DNA from: an uncultured bacterium
GTDB taxonomy: Bacteria > Bacteroidota > Ignavibacteria > Ignavibacteriales > Melioribacteraceae
DNA: 6,321 nucleotides
Direction: 5' to 3'
NCBI GenBank assembly: GCA_937936675.1
Contig: CALDDL010000366.1
Coordinates: forward strand, 1-6,321
The notes under the pieces are model-generated. The model was not told where the DNA came from. It worked only from the letters and a program-made list of their open reading frames with translations, and did no database searches. Made by a program: the position numbers and the translations under genes. Numbering within the stretch: position 1 is the first letter of the stretch; each line of letters begins with the position of its first letter. Positions 5,167-6,321 of this stretch are shown one piece after another.

Positions 5167-6321
5167 TTACGATTTAGCAGGATTAGGTTTATCCGGATTA
5201 ATTCCAAGTTCTTTTTTTGCTTTCTTAAGAACCTCCGGTTTTAATTGTTTCTCTTTTACTAATGAATATAGAGTGGCATAAACAATATGCTTAGCATCCA
5301 CTTCAAAGAAATCTCTTAGAGAATCTCTTCCCTCGCTTCTTCCGAATCCGAAAGTGCCTAAAGTATGAAGCGGAGCAGGAAGCCACTTAGCTAGCGAATC
5401 TCCAATAATCTGAACATAATCGGATGCCGCAATAAATACTCCCTTTTCTCCTTTTGTGATTTCTCCTATATAAGAAGATTTCTCTTTCTTATCGGGATTT
5501 AGCATATTCCATCTTTCTGTTTCTTGAGCATCTAAATGGAGTAATTTATAACTTGTAACACTCCAAACATCTGAAGCAACATTATATTTTGATTCCAGTA
5601 TTTCGGCTGCTTTAATTACTTCATTCATTATAGTGCCGCTACCCATTAGGTTAGCCTTCACTTTCGAGTTTTTCTTTTCCGATGCCTTGAATTTATACAT
5701 ACCCTTCAAGATTCCTTCTTTTGAACCTTCAGGCATCTTCGGCATTGGATAATTTTCATTCATAATCGTGATATAATAATAAACATCTTCCTGCTTTTCA
5801 TACATTCGATAAATACCATCACGAATAATAACTGCCAATTCATAAGCGAATGCAGGATCATACGAAATTAAATTTGGAATAGTATATGAGAGAAGAAGAC
5901 TATTGCCATCTTGATGTTGAAGTCCTTCACCTGCAAGAGTAGTTCTTCCTGCTGTAGCGCCGAGCATGAACCCTTTTACTCTCATATCGGCTGCTGCCCA
6001 AGCTAAGTCCCCGATTCTTTGAAATCCAAACATTGAATAATATGTAAAAAATGGAATCATATTAATTCCATGATTAGCATAAGCAGAACCAGCGGCGATA
6101 AATGAACACATAGCACCTGCTTCGGTGATTCCTTCTTCTAAAATCTGTCCGTTCTTTGCCTCTTTATAATAAAGTAAACTATCTCTATCGACCGGTTCAT
6201 AAAGCTGACCGATATGAGAATAGATTCCAATTTGGCGGAATAATGATTCCATACCGAATGTCCTTGCTTCGTCTGGTACTATCGGCACGATTAATTTACC
6301 AACTTCTTTATCTTTCAATAA
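5167..6321 (-). CDS. aceE: Pyruvate dehydrogenase E1 component, homodimeric type (C-terminal 384 codons; 5' end outside window)
   Basis: This is the thiamine-diphosphate enzyme that decarboxylates pyruvate and reductively acetylates the lipoyl group of E2, in the cytoplasmic pyruvate dehydrogenase complex. The frame is open to the right edge. The TTG at 6316-6318 follows an in-frame Leu codon and is internal, so the true start lies beyond the window. From that codon (residue 1 here) the protein matches E. coli AceE without gaps with an offset of 505. DEARTFGME holds E17 (E. coli E522), EEGITEAG holds E66 (the cofactor-contacting E571), and GEGLQHQDG holds H135 (H640). YYSMFGFQRIGDLAWAA and the C-terminal GFGRSEGRDSLRDFFEVD are also family hallmarks. 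The missing part should be about 500 residues, with the N-terminal ThDP-binding domain. One oddity is Phe323 where the family usually has Asp in GTDGFGRS. The gene ends with TAA 29 bp before aceF and is probably co-transcribed with it. Identification is close to certain. Confidence 0.97.
   Translation of the reverse strand, partial: LLKDKEVGKLIVPIVPDEARTFGMESLFRQIGIYSHIGQLYEPVDRDSLLYYKEAKNGQILEEGITEAGAMCSFIAAGSAYANHGINMIPFFTYYSMFGFQRIGDLAWAAADMRVKGFMLGATAGRTTLAGEGLQHQDGNSLLLSYTIPNLISYDPAFAYELAVIIRDGIYRMYEKQEDVYYYITIMNENYPMPKMPEGSKEGILKGMYKFKASEKKNSKVKANLMGSGTIMNEVIKAAEILESKYNVASDVWSVTSYKLLHLDAQETERWNMLNPDKKEKSSYIGEITKGEKGVFIAASDYVQIIGDSLAKWLPAPLHTLGTFGFGRSEGRDSLRDFFEVDAKHIVYATLYSLVKEKQLKPEVLKKAKKELGINPDKPNPAKS

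Noticed and set aside
1..6321. A defence, mobile or otherwise undescribed multi-gene system
   Set aside because: No nuclease, transposase, integrase, reverse transcriptase, toxin or repeat-spacer array is visible. The genes are a standard PDH operon plus two exported repeat proteins.

Overview
The window is an AT-rich bacterial segment in which every supported gene lies on the minus strand. Reading in the direction of transcription (high to low coordinates) the order is: pyruvate dehydrogenase E1 (aceE, 5' end beyond the window), dihydrolipoamide acetyltransferase E2 (aceF), dihydrolipoamide dehydrogenase E3 (lpdA), a secreted TPR-repeat protein, an AT-rich gap of about 420 bp, and the first 241 codons of a secreted beta-propeller protein with Asp-box (BNR/YCF48-like) repeats that runs off the left edge.

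The first three genes encode all catalytic parts of the pyruvate dehydrogenase complex. E1 decarboxylates pyruvate and acetylates the lipoyl group on E2, E2 passes the acetyl group to CoA, and E3 re-oxidises the lipoyl group with NAD+. E1 is the single-chain homodimeric (AceE) type and aligns without gaps to the E. coli enzyme over its active-site region. Gene spacing is tight: 29 bp between aceE and aceF, 6 bp between aceF and lpdA, and a one-base TAATG overlap between lpdA and the TPR gene. One transcript is therefore likely, with the TPR gene as a translationally coupled last member. Its promoter would lie outside the window.

The taxon is inferred. Low GC, signal peptides ending in -AQ or -SQ, a YCF48-like secreted propeller and a secreted TPR protein suggest the Bacteroidota/Chlorobiota/Ignavibacteriota group. 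Purine-rich Shine-Dalgarno-like motifs before aceF and lpdA fit Ignavibacteria or Chlorobi better than typical Bacteroidia. This is a guess from style, not a phylogenetic placement.

I see no mobile element, CRISPR array, tRNA, rRNA or defence system. The most notable non-coding signal is a perfect 9-bp GC-rich hairpin with T-tracts on both sides, lying inside the TPR gene near codons 55-62. In the sense direction it looks like an intrinsic terminator embedded in a coding region, just downstream of a coupled start. Lesser points are the highly charged E2 linker with an A7 slip-prone run, and a nested inverted-repeat region just after the TPR stop codon.
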